Shown one piece after another: positions 25,215 through 33,394 of a DNA stretch of 64,000 bases (the first letter of the stretch is position 1; every line of letters begins with the position of its first letter). The stretch covers positions 1-64,000 of the forward strand of contig JABRWB010000013.1 of NCBI GenBank assembly GCA_039961635.1, in the 5' to 3' direction. Made by a program: the position numbers and the translations under genes. This DNA comes from a bacterium. Lineage in GTDB: Bacteria > 4484-113 > JAGGVC01. The notes below the pieces were generated by a model. The model had not been told where the DNA came from. It did not search any database and saw nothing but the letters and a program-made list of their open reading frames with translations.

Positions 25215-27092
25215 TTACTTGACCAGGAAATACCCCTGCATCTCCTGGTGAAGCGCCGAGCAGAAATTCGTGCAGTAGAACGGGAAAACGCCCTGCTTGT
25301 CCGCGGTGAACGTGACGTGCTTGGTTTCCCCCGGATCCACGACCAGGTTGATGTTGTAAAGGTTGATCGCGAATCCATGCAGCTCGTCCGTCGTCTGCTC
25401 GATGTTCGTCATGTGAATCTTGACGGTGTCGCCCTTGTTGACCTCGATCGCGGTCGGATACAAAGTCGAGCGCACCATCACCATCTTCACGTCCACGACG
25501 TTTCCGTTGCGCGTGATTCCCGCGTCCTTGATGTCCCAGACCGCCATCGGATCCTTGTTTTCTTCTTTTGGATACACCTCGATCGGCTTCAGAAGCTCCG
25601 CCGGGCATGCTTCCGCGTAGTGCGGCTCCGGCTCCGTGAACGCGTCGTAAAGCAGCTTCATCTTGTCGCCGGTGATGTCAATGAGCTGGCTCGATTCCGG
25701 CTGGCTGGGACCGACGTTCAAATGCCTTCCATGCGAAAGCTTGTTCAGAGCAACCACGTACTCGCCGTACGGCTTGCTTGAGTCGCCGCCCGGAACCATC
25801 AGGTGGCCGATGTTGTACGCGACGGGAATGGTATCGAGCACTTCGCCGGTTTTCGGATCCCACTTTGCGATGGCGCTGTCGATGAACAAGCTTGTGTATG
25901 CATATCCCTTGTCGTCGTACTGCGTGTGAAGCGGGCCTAGGCCGATCTGCACTTCGCGGTCGATTACCGCGTCATAGTCCAAAACCGGAATGCCGTCTTC
26001 TTCGCCGGTGAATTTTTTCGCCGCGATCGCGTCCTGCAGCTTCTGGAAGCTGTAAACCGTGGTTACCGCCTCCAGCTTGCCGCTAGTCACGAAATATGTG
26101 CCGTCCGGTCCGAAGTCCACGCCGTGCGGGCTTTTTGGAACGGGAACGAGGTAGCAAAGCCCGGGCACTTCTTTTGGATCCAATACCGGCACGCCGCCGA
26201 TGTCCTTCCCCTTGCCGGACGCGGCGGCCGCGGCCGCCTCGCGCCAGTTGACGACTATCGCGTAGTCGCGGTCGTTCGCTCCCGCCGTCTTTTCAAGCTC
26301 GCCGGTCGCGCGCTCGGAGTTGTAGCACGTCCACGCAACCCAGTCCGCCGACGGACCGCGCCCGGTGGAGCCTAGATCCCAGTTGAACGGGGGCGTAAGA
26401 ATCTGAAATCCGTTCGACATTTCGCCCGTGTTCGGATCGACCTTCAGGCAGCCGACGACGCCCTTGTAGCTTGACGCGTACTGATCAATGGACGCGTAGG
26501 TGCCGCGCGGCACCGGCACGCTGAATCTCGATGCGTAAGTCACGTATTCCGTGTTCGCAGTCACGAACGCGCTGCCGTGGTTTCCGGACAGGTTCGGAAT
26601 CGGGCCGAAAATCTGCTTGGTTTTGAAATCGCGCAGGTCAATCCTGGCGACGCGGTTGTTCGCGTTCTCGTTGATGAACAGCCAGCGGCCGTCGTATTCG
26701 CCGTTCGTCTTGGAAATGGACGGATGGTGGCAGTCGCCCCAGGTGTAACCGCCCAGCATCGCTTTGGATTCGTCGTCGAATCCGTATCCCGTCGCCGGAT
26801 AGGGCGTAAACACCGGAATCGTCGAAATATGCCTCATCGAGGGAATTCCCGCGACGTAGATGTTTCCGGAATGGCCGCCCGAATAAAACAGGTAATACTT
26901 GTCCAGGTCGCCCGGCGGAACGTATGTCGCGGACGCGGCGTCGCCCGCGCTTCCGGTCGTTATGCCGCGGCCGGCGCGTCCGCCTTCCTTGCCTCCCCCC
27001 CCTCCCTGACAAGCGAAGAGGAGGATTGCGACAAGCGCAACGGCTGCCGCCGTCCACCCCAAGCCGGCTTTGGAAAATACATGCTTAACCAT
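25215..27092 (-). CDS. nosZ: Nitrous oxide reductase NosZ, clade II type with lipoprotein-like signal
   Basis: NosZ reduces N2O to N2 in the periplasm. The 625-residue product keeps the seven CuZ histidines in context (GDCHHP, NHGSA, SPHGVD, GPLHTQ, NIGHLMV, PHYAEA). It also keeps the CuA site in the C-terminal cupredoxin domain (LHGFAINLYN, then CTNFCSALHQEM). The N-terminus lacks the twin-arginine motif of clade I and instead has a hydrophobic stretch ending LLFAC, a possible lipobox, followed by a Gly-rich linker. ATG 27092 was chosen because AGGAGG lies 8 bp upstream. It follows the cytochrome c gene by 19 bp. Confidence 0.96.
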   Translation of the reverse strand: MVKHVFSKAGLGWTAAAVALVAILLFACQGGGGGKEGGRAGRGITTGSAGDAASATYVPPGDLDKYYLFYSGGHSGNIYVAGIPSMRHISTIPVFTPYPATGYGFDDESKAMLGGYTWGDCHHPSISKTNGEYDGRWLFINENANNRVARIDLRDFKTKQIFGPIPNLSGNHGSAFVTANTEYVTYASRFSVPVPRGTYASIDQYASSYKGVVGCLKVDPNTGEMSNGFQILTPPFNWDLGSTGRGPSADWVAWTCYNSERATGELEKTAGANDRDYAIVVNWREAAAAAASGKGKDIGGVPVLDPKEVPGLCYLVPVPKSPHGVDFGPDGTYFVTSGKLEAVTTVYSFQKLQDAIAAKKFTGEEDGIPVLDYDAVIDREVQIGLGPLHTQYDDKGYAYTSLFIDSAIAKWDPKTGEVLDTIPVAYNIGHLMVPGGDSSKPYGEYVVALNKLSHGRHLNVGPSQPESSQLIDITGDKMKLLYDAFTEPEPHYAEACPAELLKPIEVYPKEENKDPMAVWDIKDAGITRNGNVVDVKMVMVRSTLYPTAIEVNKGDTVKIHMTNIEQTTDELHGFAINLYNINLVVDPGETKHVTFTADKQGVFPFYCTNFCSALHQEMQGYFLVK

Positions 27093-27111
27093 CTCCGTTA
27101 ACCTCCTGAAA

Positions 27112-28335
27112 TTAATTGCCGGGGGGCGCAATGGATTCGCCCTCCGGATTCAAACCTTTGTTAGCGGCCTTGGCCGCGACATGCTTTTCGTGGGCGACCT
27201 TCAAAAGCCTGATCGCCTCGCGCTTTTCATCGTCCGTTAGGACGATTTGCTTCGACAGGACAACCGACATCGTGCCGGTCGGATTCATCAGGAATTCGTC
27301 GAGCGTCACTCCGAATCTTCGCGGCGCGTCCTCGACGGCTATCGCCAGATCCGGGCCGATTTTCGTGGCCGATTCGATTCCCAAACTCGATACGTCGTGG
27401 CAGATGAAGCACGTTTTCTCGACAAAGAACTTTCCTTCGCCCTCACGCATCAGGCGCTCCTTTTCAGCTTCTTCAGGAGTGGCCTTGTCGCTTAGCTTCG
27501 CGCCCGGCAAAAGCTCGGCGGGAAGCGGCTCTTCCCTCCATGAAAGAAGCAAAAGCGACAGCGCCTGCGCGTCCTTCGAGTCGAATCCGAAGTCCGGCAT
27601 CACCGTGTCCGGCGAATAGCTCTTTGGATCCTGCAAGTGCCCCACCTGCCAGGCGAATACCGACGGAAACGTCGTAAGCCTCGAATAGTCGTATTGCTCG
27701 CCCGTCTTTTCACCGATTTTCGTCAGGTCGGGGCCGATTGTTCCACCGCGGCCGTTTATCGTGTGACACGCGCGGCAGCCCTTTGCGTTGACAAGTTCCT
27801 TCGCGCGGTTGATCAAATCCGCGCCTTCCGTTTTCTTGTCGTAGCGGTGGCACACGTTGCACTTCATTTGGACGAAGCCGTAAGGCTCGTCCATTCCGTA
27901 TTCCTCTGACAGCGTCGTATCGAGCAGCGGATCCTCCCAGTGCTCCACCCAGCCGTGGGCGTCGGGCAGCTCCGTTGCGAAACCCTGCCCGCCATGGCAC
28001 AGCGTGCATCCGAACTTTTCGATCGGATGATTTGCAAGCGGCTCCGGCGGATGAGTGCGGAACGGCTGGTCGGCTTCCTCCAAGCCCTTCCAAGTGACGC
28101 CCTGATGGCACGAGATGCAGCGGTCAACCCTGTTTGCGGATTTGACCCAGATTTGCTGGACTCCGCGGGGAACTGCGGCGGCCTTTTCCGGCCCCAGCTT
28201 GTCGGCAACAAGATTGCGAAACTGCACCTGATATTCAAGGTATCCCGGTGCGAAATCCAGATACACGACCCAGCCGAGTATCGCGAGCGATACCACCGCA
28301 AACAGCCATACGAAAACTATATCGCGCTTGAACAT
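27112..28335 (-). CDS. Membrane-anchored five-heme cytochrome c
   Basis: The 407-residue product has one N-terminal membrane anchor (IVFVWLFAVVSLAILGWVVY) and five CXXCH sites: CISCH, CTLCH, CNVCH, CRACH and CFICH. The heme regions are separated by about 40-150 residues, so the protein looks like fused mono- and diheme modules. By position it most likely takes electrons from the Rieske/cytochrome b pair just upstream and passes them to NosZ just downstream; this is inference. The gap to cytochrome b is 9 bp. Confidence 0.9.
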   Translation of the reverse strand: MFKRDIVFVWLFAVVSLAILGWVVYLDFAPGYLEYQVQFRNLVADKLGPEKAAAVPRGVQQIWVKSANRVDRCISCHQGVTWKGLEEADQPFRTHPPEPLANHPIEKFGCTLCHGGQGFATELPDAHGWVEHWEDPLLDTTLSEEYGMDEPYGFVQMKCNVCHRYDKKTEGADLINRAKELVNAKGCRACHTINGRGGTIGPDLTKIGEKTGEQYDYSRLTTFPSVFAWQVGHLQDPKSYSPDTVMPDFGFDSKDAQALSLLLLSWREEPLPAELLPGAKLSDKATPEEAEKERLMREGEGKFFVEKTCFICHDVSSLGIESATKIGPDLAIAVEDAPRRFGVTLDEFLMNPTGTMSVVLSKQIVLTDDEKREAIRLLKVAHEKHVAAKAANKGLNPEGESIAPPGN

Positions 28336-28344
28336 TTGCGACTC

Positions 28345-29694
28345 CTAAAACCTCGGAGGATGCACGGGCCAAGCTTCCCACGGCCAGAAGAAATGCCAGT
28401 AAGGCCCGCGCAGGTATGTGCCGACTACCGTGAGCACGATTACGAGAGCGCACACGGCTATGAAAACGGCGTTGTGGATTTTTCGCTCCGGATGGAACCA
28501 GACACCCGTCGCAGCCGCGCTCGAACGGTCCAAAAGCGGCTGGGCGATCCCCCAGAGCAGTAGGATTCCCGGCACCAGAATGCCGCCGATGAAAGCGCCG
28601 TTGACTGTGAACTTGCCGATATGAATCGTAGTAATCGTGACGAGCTCCTGCAGCCATAAGAAATACCAGGGCGCTTTCGCTGGATTTGGCGTAACGAAAG
28701 GATTCGCGGCTTCTTCCAACGGCGAGCCGAGAAGAACGGCGAAAAGCGAAGAGACAGCGAAAGTGAGGAGCCCGACGATCAGCAGCCTTTTGAGAAGGTT
28801 GGGTACTGACGAAACCTGGTGCTTGTCTTCGTCCACGAGCGCGGCCTCGACATGCGCGGTGCGCCCGGACGTGATTCCCAGAAGCGAGTAAGTCTTGGAT
28901 GTCGCCGGTTTCGCGTCCTGCGCCTTTTGATTCAGCGCCAGGTTGTCGTCGCACGCCAGCCCGCCGTCCTTGCGGATGCGCCACATATGCCACAGGAAAA
29001 GCATCGTCAGGAAAGCGGGAATGAAGAAGCAGTGCAAAACGTAAAACCTGATAAGAGTGTTTTGGCCGATTTCATGTCCGCCGAGGAGGAAAAACCGAAG
29101 CTGCTCGCCCACCAGCGGCGCGGCCTTTGCGATGTTCGTTCCCACCGTGATCGCCCAGTACGCAAGCTGATCCCAGGGCAGCAGGTATCCGGTGAAAGAA
29201 AGCAGAAGCGTCGAAAGCAGCATCGCGAGGCCGATCCACCAATTGAGCGGGCGGTTTTGGCGCGCGAAAAGCCCGTTCTTGTACGCCCCCGTGAGAAAGA
29301 CACGGACCATGTGCAGGAACACCACCGCCACCATCAGGTGAGCGGCGATCCTGTGAAGCGCGCGCAGATAACGTCCGAAGCTTATCGCGTACTCGATGTC
29401 CTTAACCGACTGGTACGCCCGCTCGACAGACGGTACGTAAAAAAACATCAGAATTACGCCTGTCAGGATTAGAATTAAAAAGAGGATCGCAGAGATCGTG
29501 CCCAGCCAGAACGAATAGCTCGTCGCGATCGAGCGCTTAGAAATCTTCGCCGGGAACCAGTGCAGGAAAAAGTTGGTGACGATGGCGTCGCCGGATTCAC
29601 GCTCCGAGCGGGGAGACCACGACCAGGTAAGATCTTCGGCGCTTGGAAGATTGATTTTTTTTCCGTTTCCGGGTTTGGTTTCTGTCGTTGCCAT
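28345..29694 (-). CDS. Cytochrome b of a bc-type quinol oxidoreductase
   Basis: The 449-residue membrane protein contains both cytochrome b halves. The N-terminal half has heme-ligand histidines in ALHRIAAHLMVAVVFLHMVR and in FYVLHCFFIPAFLTMLFLWH. The C-terminal half has the quinol-site region KAPWYFLWLQELV in place of PEWY. ATG 29694 is preceded by GGAG. The open frame upstream to 29940 is antisense to the Rieske gene and not part of the protein. With the Rieske and five-heme proteins it forms a menaquinol-oxidising branch. Confidence 0.93.
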   Translation of the reverse strand: MATTETKPGNGKKINLPSAEDLTWSWSPRSERESGDAIVTNFFLHWFPAKISKRSIATSYSFWLGTISAILFLILILTGVILMFFYVPSVERAYQSVKDIEYAISFGRYLRALHRIAAHLMVAVVFLHMVRVFLTGAYKNGLFARQNRPLNWWIGLAMLLSTLLLSFTGYLLPWDQLAYWAITVGTNIAKAAPLVGEQLRFFLLGGHEIGQNTLIRFYVLHCFFIPAFLTMLFLWHMWRIRKDGGLACDDNLALNQKAQDAKPATSKTYSLLGITSGRTAHVEAALVDEDKHQVSSVPNLLKRLLIVGLLTFAVSSLFAVLLGSPLEEAANPFVTPNPAKAPWYFLWLQELVTITTIHIGKFTVNGAFIGGILVPGILLLWGIAQPLLDRSSAAATGVWFHPERKIHNAVFIAVCALVIVLTVVGTYLRGPYWHFFWPWEAWPVHPPRF

Positions 29695-29702
29695 TTTTTC
29701 TC

Positions 29703-30233
29703 CTAAACCGTGAGCCGCCAGCCGCGGTCCGCAATCTGCGACATATCCACGACAAGCTGGCCGTCGTCCGGCGCGATCTCGATTTTGAAATAGGGGAGAG
29801 GGCGCGGCGCGGGCCCGGCATAGTTGACCCCGTCGGCGTGGTATTTGCTGCCGTGGCACGGGCATTGAAATTCGTAGTCGTTGCCCGGTTCCCCGCTTTT
29901 CAGCCGCACGAGCTGCACGGTGCAGCCCAGGTGCGTGCAAGTAGCGCCGATACAGTGAAAAGTGTTCTTGTCGCGAAATACGAAAAGGCGCTTATCCGCG
30001 ATAAACGTCGGCCCGTCCGTGAACTTGTCCAGCCCGCCGATTTTGAACCGCTGCGGCTCCTCGTAAAGCACGTTGGGAACGCACGAGCGCACCGACATGA
30101 TTACCGGGATTCCGAACGCGGCGGCCACGGCGGCAGCTCCCGCTGTGCCAAGAAACCTGCGGCGGCCGCTGGATTCACCCGATTCGGCTTTGCGCTCGCC
30201 GCCTGTTTCGGGCTTGATTTCACTTTTGCTCAT
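29703..30233 (-). CDS. Rieske [2Fe-2S] protein
   Basis: The 176-residue protein has a twin-arginine-like signal (GRRRFLGTAGAAAV) and both Rieske ligand boxes, CTHLGC and CPCHGSKYH. It is the electron acceptor for the quinol oxidised by the adjacent cytochrome b. It overlaps the upstream GltD-like gene by 14 bp and lies 8 bp from cytochrome b. Confidence 0.94.
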   Translation of the reverse strand: MSKSEIKPETGGERKAESGESSGRRRFLGTAGAAAVAAAFGIPVIMSVRSCVPNVLYEEPQRFKIGGLDKFTDGPTFIADKRLFVFRDKNTFHCIGATCTHLGCTVQLVRLKSGEPGNDYEFQCPCHGSKYHADGVNYAGPAPRPLPYFKIEIAPDDGQLVVDMSQIADRGWRLTV

Positions 30234-32121
30234 AGTAGAGCACCTCCATCGTCATCGCATCGGTCGGGCAGCGCACCGCGCAAAGCCCGCACCGGATGCA
30301 AACTTCGTCGTCTTTGATCATTGCGGACGCCGCAAGCCCGTTTGACGCGCCGCAAAGACGCCTCGCGGCTTCCAGCTCGTCCGGCGCAAGTTTGATGTCC
30401 TCAAGCGGAACCAACTTCAGGCAGTTTTCCGGGCACACGTCCACGCACCTGTTGCAAAGGACGCACTTCTCCGCGTCGTAAACCGTCTGGATGTGGCATT
30501 CAAGACAGCGGTCCGCCTGCTCGCGCGCCGTATGCTCGTCATATCCCGTTTCGACTTCGCTTATTCCCGTCCTGCGGCCGATATCCACGGAAGGGGGGGG
30601 GACGCGTTTTCTTCGGTCGTACTCCGCGCTGCGCTCGTACATCCGCGTCGGGATTTTCTCGAACCGGAACACGAATTCGCGCGGCCTGGGTTTTTTATCG
30701 ATGTATTCCGCAATCGAGCGCGCGGCCGTCTTGCCATTCGCGACCGCGTCGATCAGGTTGCGCGGGCCGAACGCCACGTCGCCGCCGGCGAACACCCCCG
30801 GCGCGGATGTGGCGAGCGTTTCCGGATCAACCTTTATGGTTCGCATCGGCGTCAGCTCTATGCCGTCGCCGTCGGCAATGAACGAGAGATCCGCCTGCTG
30901 TCCGATTGCGAGAATCACCAGGTCGGCCTCGGCGGACTCCGAAACGGTTTCGTCGTAAACCGGCGCGAACCGGCCTTCGTCGTCGTATGTGCGCTTGACG
31001 CCTATCAAATTGGCCTTGGCCACGCGGCCGTCGCCTTCGAAGCTCTTTATCCCGCGCTGCGGCAGGAATTTGATTCCTTCTTCCATCGCCTGCTCGAATT
31101 CCTCGCGCCCCTGCTCGCTTCTAGTTACGGGCATTTCGGCGTAGCTTTCTAGGCAGGCGAGCGTGACCTCCGCGCCCGCGCGCAGCGCGATCCGCGCCGC
31201 GTCCAGCGCCGCCGACATGTCTGACGATTCGGGCAAAGCCGCGTCGTCCGCCGCGGACGCGCGCAGCGCCATCCTGGCCGCGTCGAACGCGACGAACCCG
31301 CCGCCCAGCACCAGCACCTTTTCCGCTTTGGGCACGCGGTAGCCGTTGTTGATGTTGATCAGGTACTCGATCGCCCGCACGATTCCGTCCAGGTCGCTTC
31401 CGGGGCAGTTGAGCGCGCGGCCTTTCTGGACTCCGACGGCGATGAATACCGCCTCGTAGCCTTCCGCCTTGAGGGCCGCGATTCCGCGCTCCGCGGTCAG
31501 CGGCGAGTTGTATTTGATTTCGACGCCCAATTCTTCGATGGATGCGATTTCCTTGTCCAGCACGCCGCGCTGGAGCCTGAACTCGGGTATTCCGTGAAAC
31601 GCCATCCCGCCTGCTCGCCCGCTGGCCTCGAAAATCGTGACCGCGCAGCCCATCAGCGCGAGGTCGTGCGCGCACGCGAGGCCGGCCGGCCCCGCGCCTA
31701 TGACCGCGACCTTCCTTCCCTTGAGGCTTCCCGCGGCATCCGCCTTGAGCTTCGGCAGATGCCACGCGTACTTGTTTCCCGGCTCCTCCGCGCCTTTTTC
31801 CAGCTCGTGCAAAGTGCCGGGCGCGCGCGACTCCACGCCGAAGCGCTCGGTGACGAAACGCTTCAGCGCGCGTATGGAAACCGGCGCCCCGAACTTGCCT
31901 CTGCGGCACTTGTCCTCGCACGGCGCGGCGCAAATCCTTCCGCAAATGGACGCCAGCGGATTGGGGGAGCGCGCGGTGAGATACGCTTCCTCGAAGCGGC
32001 CATCGCGGATGAGCTGGACGTACTTGCCGCAGTCGGTAAGGACGGGGCAGCCGGTCTGGCACGGGATCCGACCGGCCATGTACTCGATGTCGGGAAGTCT
32101 GACGTCGTATTTGGCGCTCAT
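30220..32121 (-). CDS. GltD-like FAD/NAD(P) oxidoreductase with C-terminal ferredoxin
   Basis: The 633-residue cytoplasmic protein starts with the GltD-type Fe-S region (CQTGCPVLTDC, CGRICAAPCEDKC). It then has a FAD domain (VIGAGPAGLACAHDLA) and a NAD(P) domain (VLGGGFVAFDAARMA). It ends with two [4Fe-4S] motifs (CVLCNRCVDVCPENC, CIRCGLCAVRCPTDAM). Such proteins move electrons between NAD(P)H and ferredoxin or a membrane partner. Being second in the nos operon suggests it feeds the Rieske/b complex or the quinone pool. A nine-base C run sits in its C-terminal half, coding PPP. Its start overlaps the Rrf2 stop (ATGA). Confidence 0.88.
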   Translation of the reverse strand: MSAKYDVRLPDIEYMAGRIPCQTGCPVLTDCGKYVQLIRDGRFEEAYLTARSPNPLASICGRICAAPCEDKCRRGKFGAPVSIRALKRFVTERFGVESRAPGTLHELEKGAEEPGNKYAWHLPKLKADAAGSLKGRKVAVIGAGPAGLACAHDLALMGCAVTIFEASGRAGGMAFHGIPEFRLQRGVLDKEIASIEELGVEIKYNSPLTAERGIAALKAEGYEAVFIAVGVQKGRALNCPGSDLDGIVRAIEYLININNGYRVPKAEKVLVLGGGFVAFDAARMALRASAADDAALPESSDMSAALDAARIALRAGAEVTLACLESYAEMPVTRSEQGREEFEQAMEEGIKFLPQRGIKSFEGDGRVAKANLIGVKRTYDDEGRFAPVYDETVSESAEADLVILAIGQQADLSFIADGDGIELTPMRTIKVDPETLATSAPGVFAGGDVAFGPRNLIDAVANGKTAARSIAEYIDKKPRPREFVFRFEKIPTRMYERSAEYDRRKRVPPPSVDIGRRTGISEVETGYDEHTAREQADRCLECHIQTVYDAEKCVLCNRCVDVCPENCLKLVPLEDIKLAPDELEAARRLCGASNGLAASAMIKDDEVCIRCGLCAVRCPTDAMTMEVLYYEQK

Positions 32122-32585
32122 TGGCGGCCTCCCCCCCCGGCGGGCGCTGAAGCCCTTGCCGCGTACATGTTCTGGTAAAGCCCGATCAGGTCGGACAGCC
32201 TTGATTCGGAAAGCACGCTTCGCACCTTTTCAGTAAGATCGGAGACGAGCCTTCCCACGACGCATTTGGACGCGTCGCAGTGCGGGAAGGAGAGCGAGCA
32301 CACGTCCTCGGCCGCGATCGGCCCGTCTATGGATTCGAAAATTTCAAGAAGGGTGGTCGTTTTTGCATCCTTGCCCAGGAAGAACCCCCCCTTGGGGCCG
32401 CGGTGCGAGCGCACAAGCCCGGCCCGCGCCAGCCGCTGGAACACCTTGGCCAGGTGCGCGTGGGAAACGTCCAGCACTTTCGCGATTTCGACCGTCGTGA
32501 GCGGCCTGTCCGTGACCGCGGCCAGGAGCCCCAGCCCGTGGATGGCCAGCGAAGACGCTTCGGAAATTTTGAGTATTCCCGGCAA
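32118..32585 (-). CDS. Rrf2-family Fe-S transcriptional regulator (NsrR/IscR-like)
   Basis: The roughly 155-residue product has the Rrf2 winged helix (KISEASSLAIHGL, SHAHLAKVFQRLARAGLV, RGPKGGFFLG). Three cysteines at 96, 103 and 108 (VCSLSFPHCDASKC) would ligate an Fe-S cluster. NsrR uses such a cluster to sense NO, IscR to sense cluster supply. At the head of the nos operon an NO/redox sensor is the natural reading. TTG 32585 is preferred because GAGG lies about 9 bp upstream; TTG 32600 is an alternative. The final residues include a run of Gly from an 8-base C run on the plus strand. Confidence 0.88.
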   Translation of the reverse strand: MPGILKISEASSLAIHGLGLLAAVTDRPLTTVEIAKVLDVSHAHLAKVFQRLARAGLVRSHRGPKGGFFLGKDAKTTTLLEIFESIDGPIAAEDVCSLSFPHCDASKCVVGRLVSDLTEKVRSVLSESRLSDLIGLYQNMYAARASAPAGGGGRQ

Positions 32586-32612
32586 AGCCGCGCACCTCAA
32601 AAGCGGTAATCA

Positions 32613-32626
32613 GGTACTACAATACC
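32613..32626. promoter_or_regulatory. Imperfect palindrome over -10, candidate Rrf2 operator
   Basis: GGTACTACAATACC has inverted GGTA/TACC ends and overlaps the -10 of the nos operon promoter. A bound Rrf2 dimer there would block transcription of its own operon. This is inference from position and symmetry. Confidence 0.45.
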
Positions 32627-32647
32627 GAAATAGAAGGCGCCTGTCAA
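32619..32647 (-). promoter_or_regulatory. Sigma-70-type promoter of the nos operon
   Basis: On the minus strand TTGACA (plus coordinates 32642-32647) is followed by exactly 17 bp and TATTGT (32619-32624). The predicted start near 32612 leaves a leader of about 27 nt with GAGG before TTG 32585. This is the best consensus -35/-10 pair I found in the window. Confidence 0.75.
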
Positions 32648-32806
32648 GAACCGAATCCGGATTTCGGAAAAAATCAGGATAAGCGGATACCGGATAACCG
32701 CGGCGGCGGGCGGTAAATCGGCCGCCGAGCCGCATCAATGCTGGATGCCAGCCGGATTGTGACAGGTGTCACGAGTATGTCCGCGGAGATAAATTGAAAT
32801 ACCGCG

Positions 32807-32886
32807 AAGACACGAAGGCGCGATGACACAAAGACACGAAGGTGCGAAGGCGCGAAGGTGCCAAGACGCGAAGTCGCGAAGGCGCG
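32807..32886. repeat. Ten degenerate 8-bp tandem repeats (AAGRYRCG)
   Basis: Ten consecutive octamers read AAGACACG, AAGGCGCG, ATGACACA, AAGACACG, AAGGTGCG, AAGGCGCG, AAGGTGCC, AAGACGCG, AAGTCGCG and AAGGCGCG, all in register with no gaps. Confidence 0.9.
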
Positions 32887-32958
32887 TGGAGATTAAGGCA
32901 AGAAAGGATCAATGCTTATAGGAGGCCGGGCGCCTAGCGCGGCTACCGAAGATTAGAA

Positions 32959-33077
32959 GGAAGTGGGAAGAGGGAAGAGGGAAGCGGGAAGCGCGAGGAG
33001 GGAAGAGTGAGGAGGGAAGCGGGAAGCGCGAGGAGGGAAGTGGAAAAAGTGAAGAGTGAAAAGTGAAGCAGGAAGAA
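32959..33077. repeat. Seventeen degenerate 7-bp tandem repeats (GGAAGNG)
   Basis: Seventeen in-register heptamers of the GGAAGAG / GGAAGCG / CGAGGAG type. A higher-order block (two GGAAGCG then CGAGGAG) is repeated at 32980-33000 and 33015-33035. The last units drift to TGAAGAG and TGAAGCA. Confidence 0.9.
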
Positions 33078-33211
33078 CAGCAATGGAACCGCGGATTTCG
33101 GTTTGACCGTTTTATTTAAGGATACTGCGCCTTGCAGGCGTCCGCCGATTAATGCGATGCCGCGGCCGCGGAATCAAACCCTGTCGCGGCCGCAAAGGCG
33201 GCGCGGGTATG

Positions 33212-33247
33212 GCCGCCGCATCCGCCGCCGCATCCGCCGCCGCATCG
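33212..33247. repeat. Three 12-bp tandem repeats (GCCGCCGCATCC)
   Basis: Three direct copies, the last differing at its final base. No gene is supported around them. Confidence 0.8.
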
Positions 33248-33394
33248 GGCGCGGGTTCGGGCCGCCGGATGTATGCCGCACCTATGCCAAATTGCGCGAC
33301 GCGGCGAGCGAGAGCGGCGCGTTCTGGCGCGACGCGGTGAGATGCGGCAGGCAATTCCGGCATCCAATCCCGCCCCGCCTTGGCGCAAGCCGGA

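Larger units (their letters stand above)
32648..33394. other. Repeat-rich intergenic region without a supported gene
   Basis: The stretch between the nos promoter and the subtilase-like gene holds three simple-repeat tracts, listed separately, and a GC-rich end. Open frames here are short and made of repeat codons, and I do not call them genes. Confidence 0.6.

Noticed and set aside
25171-25608. Extension of the NosB-like frame into nosZ
   Set aside because: The extra residues are low-complexity shadow of nosZ; GTG 25170 has a ribosome-binding site and begins the hydrophobic protein.
32807-33077. CRISPR-like array
   Set aside because: Units are 7-8 bp without unique spacers and no cas genes are near.
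32600-33394. Small tRNA or RNA gene in the intergenic region
   Set aside because: I found no T-loop GTTCGA context or cloverleaf arms; sequence is explained by simple repeats.
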